Source of the DNA: Vibrio sp. SCSIO 43135
GTDB lineage: Bacteria; Pseudomonadota; Gammaproteobacteria; Enterobacterales; Vibrionaceae
Assembly (NCBI RefSeq): GCF_023716665.1
Contig: NZ_CP071860.1
Coordinates: 1,178,001 to 1,242,000 of the forward strand
Length of the DNA: 64,000 nt
Reading direction: 5' to 3'
Position 1 is the first letter of the stretch. Each line of letters begins with the position of its first letter. A model generated the notes under the pieces. It made no database searches and had not been told where the DNA came from. It saw only the letters and a list, made by a program, of their open reading frames with translations. Positions 26,820 through 35,513 of this stretch are shown here, piece after piece. A program made the position numbers and the translations under genes.

Positions 26820-26888
26820 CCAAGTGCTCCTTACTTTCTTCACTTCTATGCACTTTGAATGTGCATACTTAATATCGCTGTTACATTC

Positions 26889-26900
26889 ATTGTATACAAT
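26889..26900. promoter_or_regulatory. ATTGTATACAAT operator upstream of puuE
   Basis: A perfect 12-bp palindrome 70 nt before the puuE ATG. The same TTGTATACAA core recurs at 27124, 50761 and 51014. It looks like a GntR/FadR-subfamily site. Confidence 0.65.
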
Positions 26901-27070
26901 TTTTTATTTTAATGTAAAGATTTTGTTTATTAAACTACATTTTTTCAACATATCGCTATTTTTCAATAACTTAATCACAAGCGCACTTCTTAACCCTATC
27001 AATTACAGTTCACAATTCCGCAATATTGCACTATTTACAAGTAACATTTTTATAACAATAGGCTTTACTA

Positions 27071-27082
27071 ATTGTATCCAAT
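27071..27082. promoter_or_regulatory. Degenerate ATTGTATCCAAT operator copy
   Basis: One base differs from the perfect palindrome at 26889. It sits 42 nt before the next perfect copy (27124-27133), so the uraH promoter may have paired sites. Confidence 0.35.
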
Positions 27083-27123
27083 GTGTACATATTAGTATCA
27101 GACAACACGAAATAGAGGCGTCT

Positions 27124-27133
27124 TTGTATACAA
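27124..27133. promoter_or_regulatory. TTGTATACAA operator upstream of uraH
   Basis: A perfect 10-bp palindrome 84 nt upstream of the uraH ATG, with the same core as the sites at 26890, 50760 and 51014. Confidence 0.6.
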
Positions 27134-27217
27134 GATTTTCTGTTTCGCTGGTGATGATTTACCAGATTTTGAAATACCAGAGTAACTAGTAAGGAGAGCG
27201 CTAAGCGCTGCAATAGT

Positions 27218-27571
27218 ATGGGAAAACTCACAACACACGTTTTGGATACCATGGCCGGTCTTCCAGGTTCAGAGATTAAAGTGGAACTCTTTCGCTATGA
27301 CGGCGAGCAGTATCAGCCTGTCACCACTGTTGTGACCAATTTTGATGGTAGGACTGATGCCCCTTTACTCGAAGGCAACGATTTTAAAGCAGGCAAATAC
27401 CAATTGGTGTTTCACGTCGCTGACTACTTTAAAGGCAAAGGTGTAAAGCTTGATGACGTCGCGTTCTTAGATGACGTGGTTATCCGCTTTGGCCTTAACG
27501 ACGAAGATTCACACTACCACGTACCACTACTGGTATCGCCTTACAGTTTTTCAACTTACCGCGGGAGCTAA
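27218..27571 (+). CDS. uraH: 5-hydroxyisourate hydrolase
   Basis: A 117-aa transthyretin-related protein. It has the N-terminal LTTHVLDTMAGLPG (catalytic His), the DGRTDAPL Arg loop near 45, SHYHVPLLVSPYSF near 98, and the C-terminal YRGS signature of the family. It hydrolyses 5-hydroxyisourate, made by PuuD, to OHCU. There is no signal peptide, so it acts in the cytoplasm. GGAGAG precedes the ATG, and it begins the rightward arm of the purine island. Confidence 0.95.
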   Translation: MGKLTTHVLDTMAGLPGSEIKVELFRYDGEQYQPVTTVVTNFDGRTDAPLLEGNDFKAGKYQLVFHVADYFKGKGVKLDDVAFLDDVVIRFGLNDEDSHYHVPLLVSPYSFSTYRGS

Positions 27572-27731
27572 TACGTATTGCCAAGCGCTAATTAATCGTT
27601 AGCAATCGAGCAATACCACGGCATACAAGATGTATCGCCAAGAAATAGGAAATACAAATTGAGCTGTATCTAAGTGACCTTAAGGCGCTGGAGTCAATTT
27701 AAGGAAATCATAATTAAAAGGACTTGCTGAA

Positions 27732-29072
27732 ATGAATGAAAGCAAAGCAGAAGTGCTCAACGAATCGAACTCTGGTGGTTTACTAGAGCGCTTCTTTAAA
27801 CTCAAAGCACATGGAACCAGTGTAAAGAATGAATTGCTAGGTGGTGTAACAACCTTCGCTACTATGGCATACATCATTTTTGTTAACCCACAAATTATGG
27901 CGGCTTCAGGCATGGACATGGGCGCGGTGTTCGTCGCGACCTGTATTGGTGCTGCAATCGGCTGTTTGTTGATGGGTTTATTTGCTAACTGGCCAGTCGG
28001 CTTGGCACCAGGCATGGGCCTCAACGCGTTTTTCTCGTTCACTGTTGTAAGTGAAATGGGTTACAGCTGGGAGGTTGCACTCGGTGCAGTATTCCTTTCT
28101 GGTATCCTCTTTGTAGGGATGAGCTTCTACAAGATCCGTCAATGGATCATCGAGAGTATTCCAGAAAGTTTACGTTTTTCAATGACTGCAGGTGTTGGTC
28201 TGTTCCTAGGTCTTATCGGCCTTAAAACAGCAGGCATCGTTGTTGAAAACCCTGCCACTTTGGTCTCTTTAGGTGACTTTACTCGTCCAGAAGCACTTCT
28301 GGCAGCAGTTGCGTTCTTAATCATCGCAGTGCTGAGTGAGCGTAAAGTCTTTGGTGCGGTTCTGATCGGTATCCTAAGTGTTACTCTGATCGGTATGGGC
28401 CTTGGCTTAGTTGAATACAATGGTTTCTTCTCTGCGCCACCAAGCATCGCACCAACTTTCATGGCAATGGACATTTCAGGTGCACTAAACATCTCGATGG
28501 TGAGCGTTATCCTTGCCTTCCTATTTGTGAACATGTTCGATACAGCAGGCACACTAATGGGTGTCGCTGAGCGTGCGAACCTGATCAACAAAGAGACAGG
28601 TAAAATTGAAGGTCTTAGCAAGGCGTTAAAAGCCGACAGTATCTCAAGTGTTGCTGGTGCGTGTGTGGGTTGTCCTCCAGTAACAAGTTACGTTGAGAGT
28701 GCGGCAGGTGTTGCTGCAGGTGCTCGTACTGGTCTATCTGCTATCGTGGTTGCGGCTCTATTCCTTGCTGCTATTTTCCTATCGCCATTGGCAGGTATGA
28801 TTCCAGCGTACGCGACATCTGGCGCTCTAATTTACGTAGCATTCGTAATGATGAGCAGCATGCAGCACGTTGATTGGAAAGACTTCACTAACGGTGCTCC
28901 AGCGGCAATTACTGCTCTGATGATGCCACTAACGTTCTCAATCGCGAACGGTATCGCGCTTGGCTTTATCACTTACACGGTGCTTAAAGTCGCGACAGGC
29001 AAAACAAAAGATGTATCAATCTCTATGTACCTTCTAACGGCTATCTTCATTGCCAAACTGATTTACATCTAA
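27732..29072 (+). CDS. NCS2-family purine permease (AzgA/GhxP type: hypoxanthine/guanine/adenine)
   Basis: A 446-aa inner-membrane protein with about 13 helices. AzgA-branch motifs are GGVTTFATMAYIIFVNPQIM near 36-56, LAPGMGLNAFFSF near 93, MFDTAGTLMGVAERANL near 263, and CVGCPPVTSYVESAAGVAAGARTGLSA near 312. It imports purine bases with protons. AAAAGGA precedes the ATG. It lies 160 nt after uraH in the same direction. The hydrophilic N-terminus before the first helix is about 30 residues. Confidence 0.92.
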   Translation: MNESKAEVLNESNSGGLLERFFKLKAHGTSVKNELLGGVTTFATMAYIIFVNPQIMAASGMDMGAVFVATCIGAAIGCLLMGLFANWPVGLAPGMGLNAFFSFTVVSEMGYSWEVALGAVFLSGILFVGMSFYKIRQWIIESIPESLRFSMTAGVGLFLGLIGLKTAGIVVENPATLVSLGDFTRPEALLAAVAFLIIAVLSERKVFGAVLIGILSVTLIGMGLGLVEYNGFFSAPPSIAPTFMAMDISGALNISMVSVILAFLFVNMFDTAGTLMGVAERANLINKETGKIEGLSKALKADSISSVAGACVGCPPVTSYVESAAGVAAGARTGLSAIVVAALFLAAIFLSPLAGMIPAYATSGALIYVAFVMMSSMQHVDWKDFTNGAPAAITALMMPLTFSIANGIALGFITYTVLKVATGKTKDVSISMYLLTAIFIAKLIYI

Positions 29073-29116
29073 TTCAACACCGTATTTACGTAACACAAAT
29101 CAACACTTAATGAAGT

Positions 29117-29138
29117 CGGCGGGGGCTTGCCCCCTGCC
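29117..29138 (+). terminator. GC-rich hairpin after the AzgA-type permease gene
   Basis: GGGGGC and GCCCCC pair around TT, extended by GGC/GCC, 45 nt after the permease stop. The following ACTTTATCCC is a poor U-tract, so it may be a weak terminator or a processing/stabilising hairpin. Confidence 0.4.
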
Positions 29139-29277
29139 ACTTTATCCCTACAACTAACTTGAATCTATCTGGTCAGCAACTTTTCAAGTTAGCAACGTTG
29201 ACCCTACGCAGTTTGTAGAAGTCACTGTTTTTCAACCAAACGAGAGCCAAAAAGGACAGCTCTTAGAGGAACAGCAC

Positions 29278-30687
29278 ATGAAACTTCTGTACACCTTGAA
29301 CCAACGACCGCCTCACGGTCTTACCCTTTTACTTGCACTTCAACACATGCTGGCCTCAATTGGCGGTATTGTCGCCGTTCCACTGATTGTGGGTGCATCC
29401 ATCGGCTTGCCTAGCGAAGAGATTGTCTCACTGATCAACGCAGCGCTTCTTGCGTCAGGTATTGTCACCATTGCTCAATGTATCGGTATTGGCCCTGTCG
29501 GGATCCGCTTACCTGTTGTAATGGGGTCGAGTTTTGCTTTCTTAGGCGTAGCCATTGCCATCGGTAAAGATGGCGGCGTATCCAGCATCATGGGCTCAGC
29601 TTTAGTCGGCTCGTTCGTTGTGATTGCAGCCAGTTTCTACATGGACAAAGTTCGTAAGCTCTTCCCTACCGTAGTCAGTGGCGTAGTCGTGACCTTAATC
29701 GGACTCACTATTTTACCGGTTGCGATGAACTGGGTCGGTGATGCTCCAGCTGTCAGTGAAGAGTTCGCAACACTGCCAAAACTGTTTCTAGCTATTGTTT
29801 CACTGGGTATCGTGATTGGTGTATCGGTTTACTGTAAAGGCGCGGTGGCGGCTTCAGCTATCGTGATTGGCCTTGCTGGCGGTTACATTGTTGCCTTATC
29901 TCTTGGCATGGTGGACTTAGAACAAATCAGCTCTGCAGCATGGGTAGGCGGTCCTGAACCTTTGAAATACGGCCTAACCTTTGAAGCCTCTGCCATTGTG
30001 AGCATGAGCTTGGTTTACATTGTCGTAATTGCCGAAGCCACTGGCGACTTCATGGCGCTAGCCAACAACTGTCACACCAAAGTGGACGGTAAAGACCTTA
30101 AACGTGGCCTACTCGGCGACGGTATCGGCAGTACTCTATCTTCAATCCTAACAGCAATGCCACTGGCGTCATTCAGCCAAAACGTTGGTATTGTGGGTAT
30201 TACAGGCGTTGCAAGCCGTTACGTTGTGGCAGCAACAGGTGGCCTACTGATTCTAGGTGGCCTATTTCCAAAACTGGCGGCACTGGCTGTAACCATTCCT
30301 AAACCGGTACTCGGCGGCGTTGGTTTTGTTATGTTCGGTATGATTGCGTACGCAGGTATTCGCATGCTGATCAAAGCCGCAGACACCAAACGTAACGCAC
30401 TGGTTATCTGTGTAGGTTTGGCATCGGGATTAGCCGTGACATTTGAGCCACGCCTATTGCAGCACTTACCACACGACATTGCTAACTTCCTTCACTCGGG
30501 CATTACCACAGGTACGATTGTGACCGTGCTACTTCACCAACTATTGCCAAAATCGAGCAGTAAAGAAGAGCAAGAAGCACTGGCAGAAAGCCAAGCTCAG
30601 GTTGAACAAGAGCTGGTTGAAAAAAATGAGAGTGCAGAAGCGGAAGACACTGTTGCACCCGCTACACTTAAAGCACAGCAAGATTAA
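29278..30687 (+). CDS. NCS2-family permease (urate/xanthine type, SLC23/NAT branch)
   Basis: A 469-aa inner-membrane protein with about 12-14 helices. It starts MKLLYTLNQRPPHGLTLLLA, followed by LQHMLASIGGIVAVPL, as in XanQ/UacT-type NAT carriers. The motif VIAEATGDFMALANNC near 257 and PLASFSQNVGIVGITGVASRY near 305 are substrate-binding signatures. Given the urate genes next to it, urate or xanthine is the likely substrate. A Glu/Ala-rich 40-residue tail follows the last helix. GAGGAAC precedes the ATG. Confidence 0.9.
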   Translation: MKLLYTLNQRPPHGLTLLLALQHMLASIGGIVAVPLIVGASIGLPSEEIVSLINAALLASGIVTIAQCIGIGPVGIRLPVVMGSSFAFLGVAIAIGKDGGVSSIMGSALVGSFVVIAASFYMDKVRKLFPTVVSGVVVTLIGLTILPVAMNWVGDAPAVSEEFATLPKLFLAIVSLGIVIGVSVYCKGAVAASAIVIGLAGGYIVALSLGMVDLEQISSAAWVGGPEPLKYGLTFEASAIVSMSLVYIVVIAEATGDFMALANNCHTKVDGKDLKRGLLGDGIGSTLSSILTAMPLASFSQNVGIVGITGVASRYVVAATGGLLILGGLFPKLAALAVTIPKPVLGGVGFVMFGMIAYAGIRMLIKAADTKRNALVICVGLASGLAVTFEPRLLQHLPHDIANFLHSGITTGTIVTVLLHQLLPKSSSKEEQEALAESQAQVEQELVEKNESAEAEDTVAPATLKAQQD

Positions 30688-30697
30688 TCGAATTCCT

Positions 30698-30718
30698 GTC
30701 CGTGCATAATGCACGGAC
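30698..30718. repeat. Hairpin between permease and 8-oxoguanine deaminase genes
   Basis: GTCCGTGC pairs with GCACGGAC around ATAAT, 11 nt after the permease stop. There is no U-tract, so it is more likely an intercistronic RNA hairpin than a terminator. Confidence 0.35.
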
Positions 30719-30787
30719 GTTAACTCACTAAAAAACGACAAAGACCCTCTTCCCTGAAAAGGCTGAGATGGCTAAGGATACTTATGA

Positions 30788-32149
30788 ATGGAAACCATTT
30801 GGATTAAACATCCTCTTGCAATCTACACTGGCACACAGCAAGACGCCCGCGGTGGCATTGTTATTCAAGGCAATACCATCGTAGAACTTGTCGCGCTTAA
30901 TCAAGAACCGAGTGTCACCGTCGACTACAGTGTCGATGCATCACGTCACGTGGTCACACCGGGGCTGATTAACGCTCACCACCACTTCTACCAAACTCTC
31001 ACTCGCGCCTATCCAGACGCCCTCAACAAAGAGCTGTTCCATTGGCTACAAAGCCTGTACCCAGTTTGGGCAAACCTCGACGAAGAAATGATGAGTGTGG
31101 CAACCGAGCTTGCACTGGTTGAGTTGATGATGTCTGGGTGTACTACCGCTTCCGACCACCACTATTTGCTGCCCACAGGCCTAGAGCATGCTATCGACTT
31201 ACAAGTTGAAGCGGCGCAGAAATTGGGAGTCCGAGCGATATTTACTCGTGGTTCAATGAGCCTAGGTGTCGATGATGGCGGTTTACCACCGCAACATACC
31301 ATTCAATCTGAACAAGTGATCGTCGATGATAGCCAACGGTTAATTCGTGATTACCATCAGCATCATGAGGGTGCGATGATTCAAATCGCCCTTGCGCCTT
31401 GCTCTCCATTTTCTGTCACCACAGAACTCATGAAAGAAACAGCGCGTATCGCCAAGCAAGAACAAGTGATGATGCACACTCACTTATGTGAAACTCTCGA
31501 CGAAGAAGATTTCTGTGTGGAACGCTTTGGCATGCGCCCAGTGGACTACCTAGAAGACGTAGGCTGGCTTAACGACCGAACATGGCTAGCACACGGCATT
31601 CACTTCAATGTTGAAGAGATCAAACGCCTCGGAAAAGCGGGGGTGGGTATCAGCCACTGCCCAACGTCTAACATGATGTTGGCATCGGGCATTTGTAAAA
31701 ACAACGACCTAGAAGCCGCTGGCGTGAAAGTCGGTTTAGGCGTTGATGGCTCAGCCTCTAACGACGGCTCAAATATGATTGCAGAAGTGCGTATGGCAAT
31801 GTATTTGCAGCGCCTCCAATACGGCTCTGCCAATGTCACCCATACCGACGCTCTACGCTGGGCAACAGCAGGTTCTGCAGCCGCGATGGGGCGCAGCGAT
31901 ATTGGTGTGCTCGATATTGGTAAACAAGCCGACGTTGCAATGTTCAAGCTCGACGATATTCGCTTCTCTGGTAGCCACGATCCACTTGCAGCGCTCCTAC
32001 TGTGCGGAGCACAACAAGCCGACCGAGTGATGGTCGCAGGTAAATGGCGTGTCCTTGATGGACAAGTCGTTGGCGTGGATATGCAAGATCTTCTTCATCG
32101 CCATAGAGCCGCAGCAGCAAAGCTGGGTAAGAAAGCACTTTCTGCTTAA
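30788..32149 (+). CDS. 8-oxoguanine deaminase (amidohydrolase superfamily)
   Basis: A 453-aa zinc enzyme. Metal and substrate motifs are PGLINAHHHFYQTLTRAYP near 58-76, MHTHLCETLDE near 228, HGIHFNVEEI near 269, GISHCPTSNMML near 286, and GLGVDGSASNDGSNM near 317. These match 8-oxoguanine deaminases of the guanine-deaminase-like group, which produce urate and ammonia. That fits the urate genes nearby. Isoguanine-type or other purine deaminase activity is the alternative. TAAGGA precedes the ATG. It ends the rightward arm at the 32176-32202 terminator. Confidence 0.85.
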   Translation: METIWIKHPLAIYTGTQQDARGGIVIQGNTIVELVALNQEPSVTVDYSVDASRHVVTPGLINAHHHFYQTLTRAYPDALNKELFHWLQSLYPVWANLDEEMMSVATELALVELMMSGCTTASDHHYLLPTGLEHAIDLQVEAAQKLGVRAIFTRGSMSLGVDDGGLPPQHTIQSEQVIVDDSQRLIRDYHQHHEGAMIQIALAPCSPFSVTTELMKETARIAKQEQVMMHTHLCETLDEEDFCVERFGMRPVDYLEDVGWLNDRTWLAHGIHFNVEEIKRLGKAGVGISHCPTSNMMLASGICKNNDLEAAGVKVGLGVDGSASNDGSNMIAEVRMAMYLQRLQYGSANVTHTDALRWATAGSAAAMGRSDIGVLDIGKQADVAMFKLDDIRFSGSHDPLAALLLCGAQQADRVMVAGKWRVLDGQVVGVDMQDLLHRHRAAAAKLGKKALSA

Positions 32150-32175
32150 ACGTGTTTGAATCGGCACGTAAAATA

Positions 32176-32202
32176 AAAAGGGCGACTGATTGTCGCCCTT
32201 TT
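32176..32202. terminator. Bidirectional rho-independent terminator
   Basis: AAAAGGGCGAC pairs with GTCGCCCTTTT around TGATT, with a U-run on both strands, between the convergent 8-oxoguanine deaminase and TadE-like genes. Confidence 0.88.
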
Positions 32203-32232
32203 ATTTTTCGCCTTGTTTATTACTCACGAAGA

Positions 32233-32685
32233 CTAGCAGTTGGTATCTGTATCGTTTGGTACCAGCCCTAAACTTTCGCTGGGAATAGTCGTCTCAAAGC
32301 TTGGCAGTGCCATTAATCCGTTCTCGCCCAAGAACGTAAGTAAAGCGACAAATTGGTAATCAAGGTTCACCGCTCTGGCTCTCACAAACCGTACATCCTC
32401 TGGGCTAGGCCCTACGAGTACATTGCTACTGCCATCGAGGTATTCAATCTCGATATTGTCACTACCGATAGACGAAATATAGCTATAGCTGGCAACATAA
32501 TTCTTCACAGCCACATCGCCTACTTGGCAAACTGCCGCCATTCTAGCTGCGGCACGGACCGCTTCATTTACGGCCTGCATGGAGTACATGAAATGGCCAA
32601 TGGAAACCACGGCGAGTAGCACTAACATTAAGAAAGTGGAAGTCATTGCAAACTCAACTACGGTGACACCATTCATTTTCTTCAT
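32233..32685 (-). CDS. TadE-like pseudopilin (second TadE-type protein of an orphan set)
   Basis: A 150-aa protein with one N-terminal membrane helix: MKKMNGVTVVEFAMTSTFLM, then LVLLAVVSIGHFMYSMQAVNEAVRAAARMAAVC. The G-x-x-x-V-E-F motif at the start is the prepilin-peptidase-like TadE/TadF site, with Gly6 and Glu11. The rest is extracytoplasmic, with two Cys. Its start overlaps the preceding gene's stop by 4 nt. TadE/F proteins are minor pilins of Flp/Tad pili. No tad secretin, ATPase or TadV gene is in this window. Confidence 0.8.
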   Translation of the reverse strand: MKKMNGVTVVEFAMTSTFLMLVLLAVVSIGHFMYSMQAVNEAVRAAARMAAVCQVGDVAVKNYVASYSYISSIGSDNIEIEYLDGSSNVLVGPSPEDVRFVRARAVNLDYQFVALLTFLGENGLMALPSFETTIPSESLGLVPNDTDTNC

Positions 32686-33113
32686 TGGCTGATTCTCATG
32701 ACAGTTGACGCATTCATAGGTATGGCTAACGAGATCTCAGTGCTAGGTATCGTATCGGCAAAAATCGGGGAAAAAGTATAATCAGCAGAGACGGTAACAA
32801 AGAGGTTATTCTCACATGAGACAGACACATCGGTCGTTTCCCAATCAGACAGTATCGCGTCTGTACTGTCGCTGAGCGTACCGTAGACCACTAACTGCTT
32901 AATGTTGCCCTCCTCACCAATGATTGGGCCACAGCCTGAAGCATCCGATACGGTAGAAGCGTATCGCGCTCCAACCCTTACCGCTTTATTGAGGGTATTC
33001 ATTTCAACAAAAATTCGGGCAATCTCAACCACACCAACCAATAGCAACATCAGCGCCGGTAATCCAATTACCAGCTCCACTGCCGCGAGGCCTTGCTGCT
33101 TTTTCCTGATCAC
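32682..33113 (-). CDS. TadE-like pseudopilin (first TadE-type protein of an orphan set)
   Basis: A 143-aa protein with MIRKKQQGLAAVELVIGLPA followed by LMLLLVGVVEIARIFVEMNTLNKAVRVGARYAS. The QQG-LAAVELV motif (Gly8, Glu13) is a prepilin-like cleavage site, and the helix plus RVGARYAS is standard for TadE. It overlaps its neighbours by 4 nt on both sides (ATGA), so three genes are translated as a unit. Probably a minor pilin or surface appendage component; the assembly machinery must be elsewhere. Confidence 0.8.
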   Translation of the reverse strand: MIRKKQQGLAAVELVIGLPALMLLLVGVVEIARIFVEMNTLNKAVRVGARYASTVSDASGCGPIIGEEGNIKQLVVYGTLSDSTDAILSDWETTDVSVSCENNLFVTVSADYTFSPIFADTIPSTEISLAIPMNASTVMRISQ

Positions 33114-34357
33114 GACCCACCTCCGACAGAGGTTGGATCTTTAAACAGTACGATGCGGCTCACCCCTGTATCCGTGTCTGACGCACCACCATCCACAACC
33201 GAACAAGTTTCAATAAACTCACCAAAAATACTTTGTTGCCCTTTCTTTCCTTTCGACGTAGAGGATTCATAGCGTTGACTCATAAAGAAGCATCCGATGC
33301 TGGTTACGGTAAATTCTATTTTACCGCCCGATTTAGAGGCTGAGTCACAATCCAATATAGGTACTGGTAACACTCTTCTCCACGCGGAGCCATTTTCCGA
33401 AATACAGTCCGGGTCATTCAAACAGGTATTGGTATCTATTACGTACTCGTCATAAGTCCATTTATCGAGCGCAGTAGAGTCGTTGTGATCTTCAATGTTA
33501 TCCGTGGTGATTTCTGGGCTTGGCTCCGTCGTGATGAGATCTGGCGGGTAGTAGACTCCATCGACGGTTGCACCATCAAAACGACTATCGATACTGCTCG
33601 TTGCTCCAACAGCATTACCCGTTTCAGAATCGATCTCTTCACCAATCGACACCACAACCGTATTTTTCCCAACCAACGCATCACTTACAGCCGATTTACC
33701 ACTACCCACATCGAGCAAGTGGAAATTACCTGCCCCCAATCCATCTGGGTCGTCCGATTGGCTGCCTGTTTTGATCTCATACACTTTACCGACCTCATAA
33801 CCTGATGGCCCTAGGTCATCACCCTCACACATGCCTATCGGCAGAATGTTGGTTGTTCCGTCAACAAAGACAGGCCCCGCGACTGCACTGGCAGAGACGT
33901 TTTTCGACAAACCGAAAGCCTGTATGAAAAACTCATTGAGATCGACTCCGCTAACTTGTACGCGCACATACACTCTATCTGCAGTTGAAGGGAACGTGGT
34001 TGAAAAACCACTGTTTGGAGTGTCAGAATATTCAATATCGAGAAGATTAAAACCGCTGCCATCTTCCGACGCTTCGAGTTTGATTTCATCGTTGCCCGGT
34101 GAGGCAAGAATCTTGTTATAAGCATCAACGATAACGGTTTCTGTGTCCGATGCTTCAAACGTTCTATTGGCAATAGTGGCACCTGCCAGAGCAATGGTAT
34201 CCACTGCATTTTGCAAGCGTGTTTTGTTCACGACCATGTGTGACACATCGATCGACAACGCAGAAATACCAACGAGCAACATCATGCTCATTGTCATTAG
34301 CACTAATGTTAATCCACGCTGGCTCTTCTTCCTTGTGTAGGAATTACATCGCTTCAT
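33110..34357 (-). CDS. TadG-like protein
   Basis: A 415-aa protein. The ATG at 34357 (MKRCNSYTRKKSQRGLTLVL) has TTAGG 9 nt upstream; the ATG at 34366 touches it. One N-terminal helix, LVLMTMSMMLLVGISALSID, is followed by VSHMVVNKTRLQNAVDTIALAGA, the TadG/Flp-assembly signature of a putative surface protein. The remainder is secreted, acidic and Gly/Asp/Ser-rich. It starts the three-gene unit with the two TadE-type genes (4-nt overlap). No von Willebrand domain motif is obvious. Confidence 0.8.
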   Translation of the reverse strand: MKRCNSYTRKKSQRGLTLVLMTMSMMLLVGISALSIDVSHMVVNKTRLQNAVDTIALAGATIANRTFEASDTETVIVDAYNKILASPGNDEIKLEASEDGSGFNLLDIEYSDTPNSGFSTTFPSTADRVYVRVQVSGVDLNEFFIQAFGLSKNVSASAVAGPVFVDGTTNILPIGMCEGDDLGPSGYEVGKVYEIKTGSQSDDPDGLGAGNFHLLDVGSGKSAVSDALVGKNTVVVSIGEEIDSETGNAVGATSSIDSRFDGATVDGVYYPPDLITTEPSPEITTDNIEDHNDSTALDKWTYDEYVIDTNTCLNDPDCISENGSAWRRVLPVPILDCDSASKSGGKIEFTVTSIGCFFMSQRYESSTSKGKKGQQSIFGEFIETCSVVDGGASDTDTGVSRIVLFKDPTSVGGGS

Positions 34358-34561
34358 GCTATGCATCCTAATTTCAATTGCGCCACTGTATTGCTACAGC
34401 TCGCAGTTTGTATCTAGATCAGCGAAGTCGTTGACTATTTCGCTTCTCCCCGCCTCATTACACTATAGACCAAATTATCAGTATCAACCGAGTATTGACG
34501 GGGGCTACGAGCGAATCCATGCGAACTGTTTGAAAAGAAAGAATTAACTGATTTACACAAT

Positions 34562-34577
34562 TGTGAAGTCAGTCACC
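34562..34577. promoter_or_regulatory. CRP-like site upstream of the tadG operon
   Basis: TGTGA-AGTCAG-TCACC fits the TGTGA-N6-TCACA consensus with one mismatch in the core, about 205 nt upstream of the tadG ATG. The distance is long for a class II site, so it is tentative. Confidence 0.35.
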
Positions 34578-34663
34578 TCGTAGCTTCAGAAAGATAATTG
34601 CTCCAAGAAAGTTTAACTTTGACTGCCCTCGTTAATACAAAAAGCACCGTTCCTTAAAATAGA

Positions 34664-34705
34664 AAAAAACACGGCCTATCGAAATGTCGATAGGCCGTGT
34701 TTTTA
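34664..34705. terminator. Strong bidirectional rho-independent terminator
   Basis: A long stem, ACACGGCCTATCGA with TCGATAGGCCGTGT around an AATG loop, with A-run on the left and T-run on the right. It lies 20 nt after the TetR gene's stop on the minus strand. Confidence 0.9.
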
Positions 34706-34724
34706 TGCTAATAGCTCTGAGTCG

Positions 34725-35333
34725 TTAACTCTTGACGCCACACCCTTTGATCACCAATTGAACTAAGAACCTCGCTGCTTGTTCGTAGTCTTGTTCATCA
34801 AGTTTTTCTTTGTTCATCACGCTACAGATCTGCCAGCTAAAGTCAGCGTAGGTTTGGGTCGCCGCCCAAATCGTAAACATCAAATGATGTGGTGGAACAC
34901 TGTCCATCAAGCCTTGCTCAGACCAGGTTGCGAACTTGTCGATAATCATCTGAGACTGCTGTTTCAGCTCTCGACCAATATCATCCGGCAGGGCTTTACA
35001 GCCCGACATCACTTCGTTGGCAAACACTTTCGATGCGTGTGGGTGATCACGCGAAATGGTCAGTTTGGTTTGAATATATTGAGTCAACGCTTCAACTGGG
35101 TCGTCTAGCTGCTCAATTGGCTTTGACGCTTCCAATAACGGCTCTGTGACCGTTTCCAGCACCGCATAGTACAGTTTGTCTTTGGTGCTGAAATAGTAAA
35201 ACACGTTTGGTTTGGGAATATCTGCTGCTTTGGCGATATCGACCATTTTAGTGGCCGCATAACCGTGAGTAGCAAATTGTTCACAAGCCACTTCAATAAT
35301 TAAGTCCTGATTCTTTTGTCTGATCCTAGACAT
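34725..35333 (-). CDS. TetR/AcrR regulator of the RutR type
   Basis: A 202-aa repressor. The N-terminal helix-turn-helix is LIIEVACEQFATHGYAATKMVDIAKAADIPKPNVFYYFSTKDKLYYAV (about 11-58). The C-terminal part has LTISRDHPHASKVFANEVMSG near 91 and HHLMFTIWAATQTYADFSWQI near 148, close to the YcdC/RutR ligand domain. RutR senses uracil/thymine and controls pyrimidine and purine metabolism; a nucleobase-related role fits the adjacent purine island but is inference. It is alone, with its own terminator at 34664-34705. Confidence 0.85.
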   Translation of the reverse strand: MSRIRQKNQDLIIEVACEQFATHGYAATKMVDIAKAADIPKPNVFYYFSTKDKLYYAVLETVTEPLLEASKPIEQLDDPVEALTQYIQTKLTISRDHPHASKVFANEVMSGCKALPDDIGRELKQQSQMIIDKFATWSEQGLMDSVPPHHLMFTIWAATQTYADFSWQICSVMNKEKLDEQDYEQAARFLVQLVIKGCGVKS

Positions 35334-35513
35334 ACCGCTTTCCCTAAAGACTTATTCCATTATCCATAACCCTTAAAATAACATTTAAATACAGATATAT
35401 AAAAAGCAGATAGCTGTAAATTCAGCCTAGGCCTCATTTATGTGCCACAAGCACCTTAAATGCTTTACATGGCAGAGGTGACCAATAGAGAAATACACGC
35501 CAGTTAAACCGGT

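Larger units (their letters stand above)
26820..27217. other. 398-bp divergent promoter region puuE/uraH
   Basis: Strongly AT-rich. It carries two full TTGTATACAA palindromes and one degenerate copy, listed separately. A 121-codon Phe/Ile/Asn-rich frame across it on the plus strand looks like AT-rich noise and has no Shine-Dalgarno. Confidence 0.7.
34367..34724. other. 358-bp intergenic region tadG/tetR
   Basis: It holds the tadG promoter region, a CRP-like sequence at 34562-34577 and the TetR gene's terminator at 34664-34705. No credible ORF. Confidence 0.5.

Noticed and set aside
26824..27189. 121-codon plus-strand frame between puuE and uraH
   Set aside because: AT-rich composition of Phe, Ile, Asn and Leu, no ribosome site, and it spans the divergent promoters and operators.
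28139..28621. 160-codon minus-strand frame inside the AzgA-type permease gene
   Set aside because: Antisense shadow of a strongly conserved transporter; composition is that of reversed hydrophobic codons.
30749..30788. GGCTGAGA sequence before the 8-oxoguanine deaminase gene, like part of a TPP riboswitch
   Set aside because: Only that octamer fits; the other conserved parts of a THI element and its stems are missing, and the gene is not thiamine-related.
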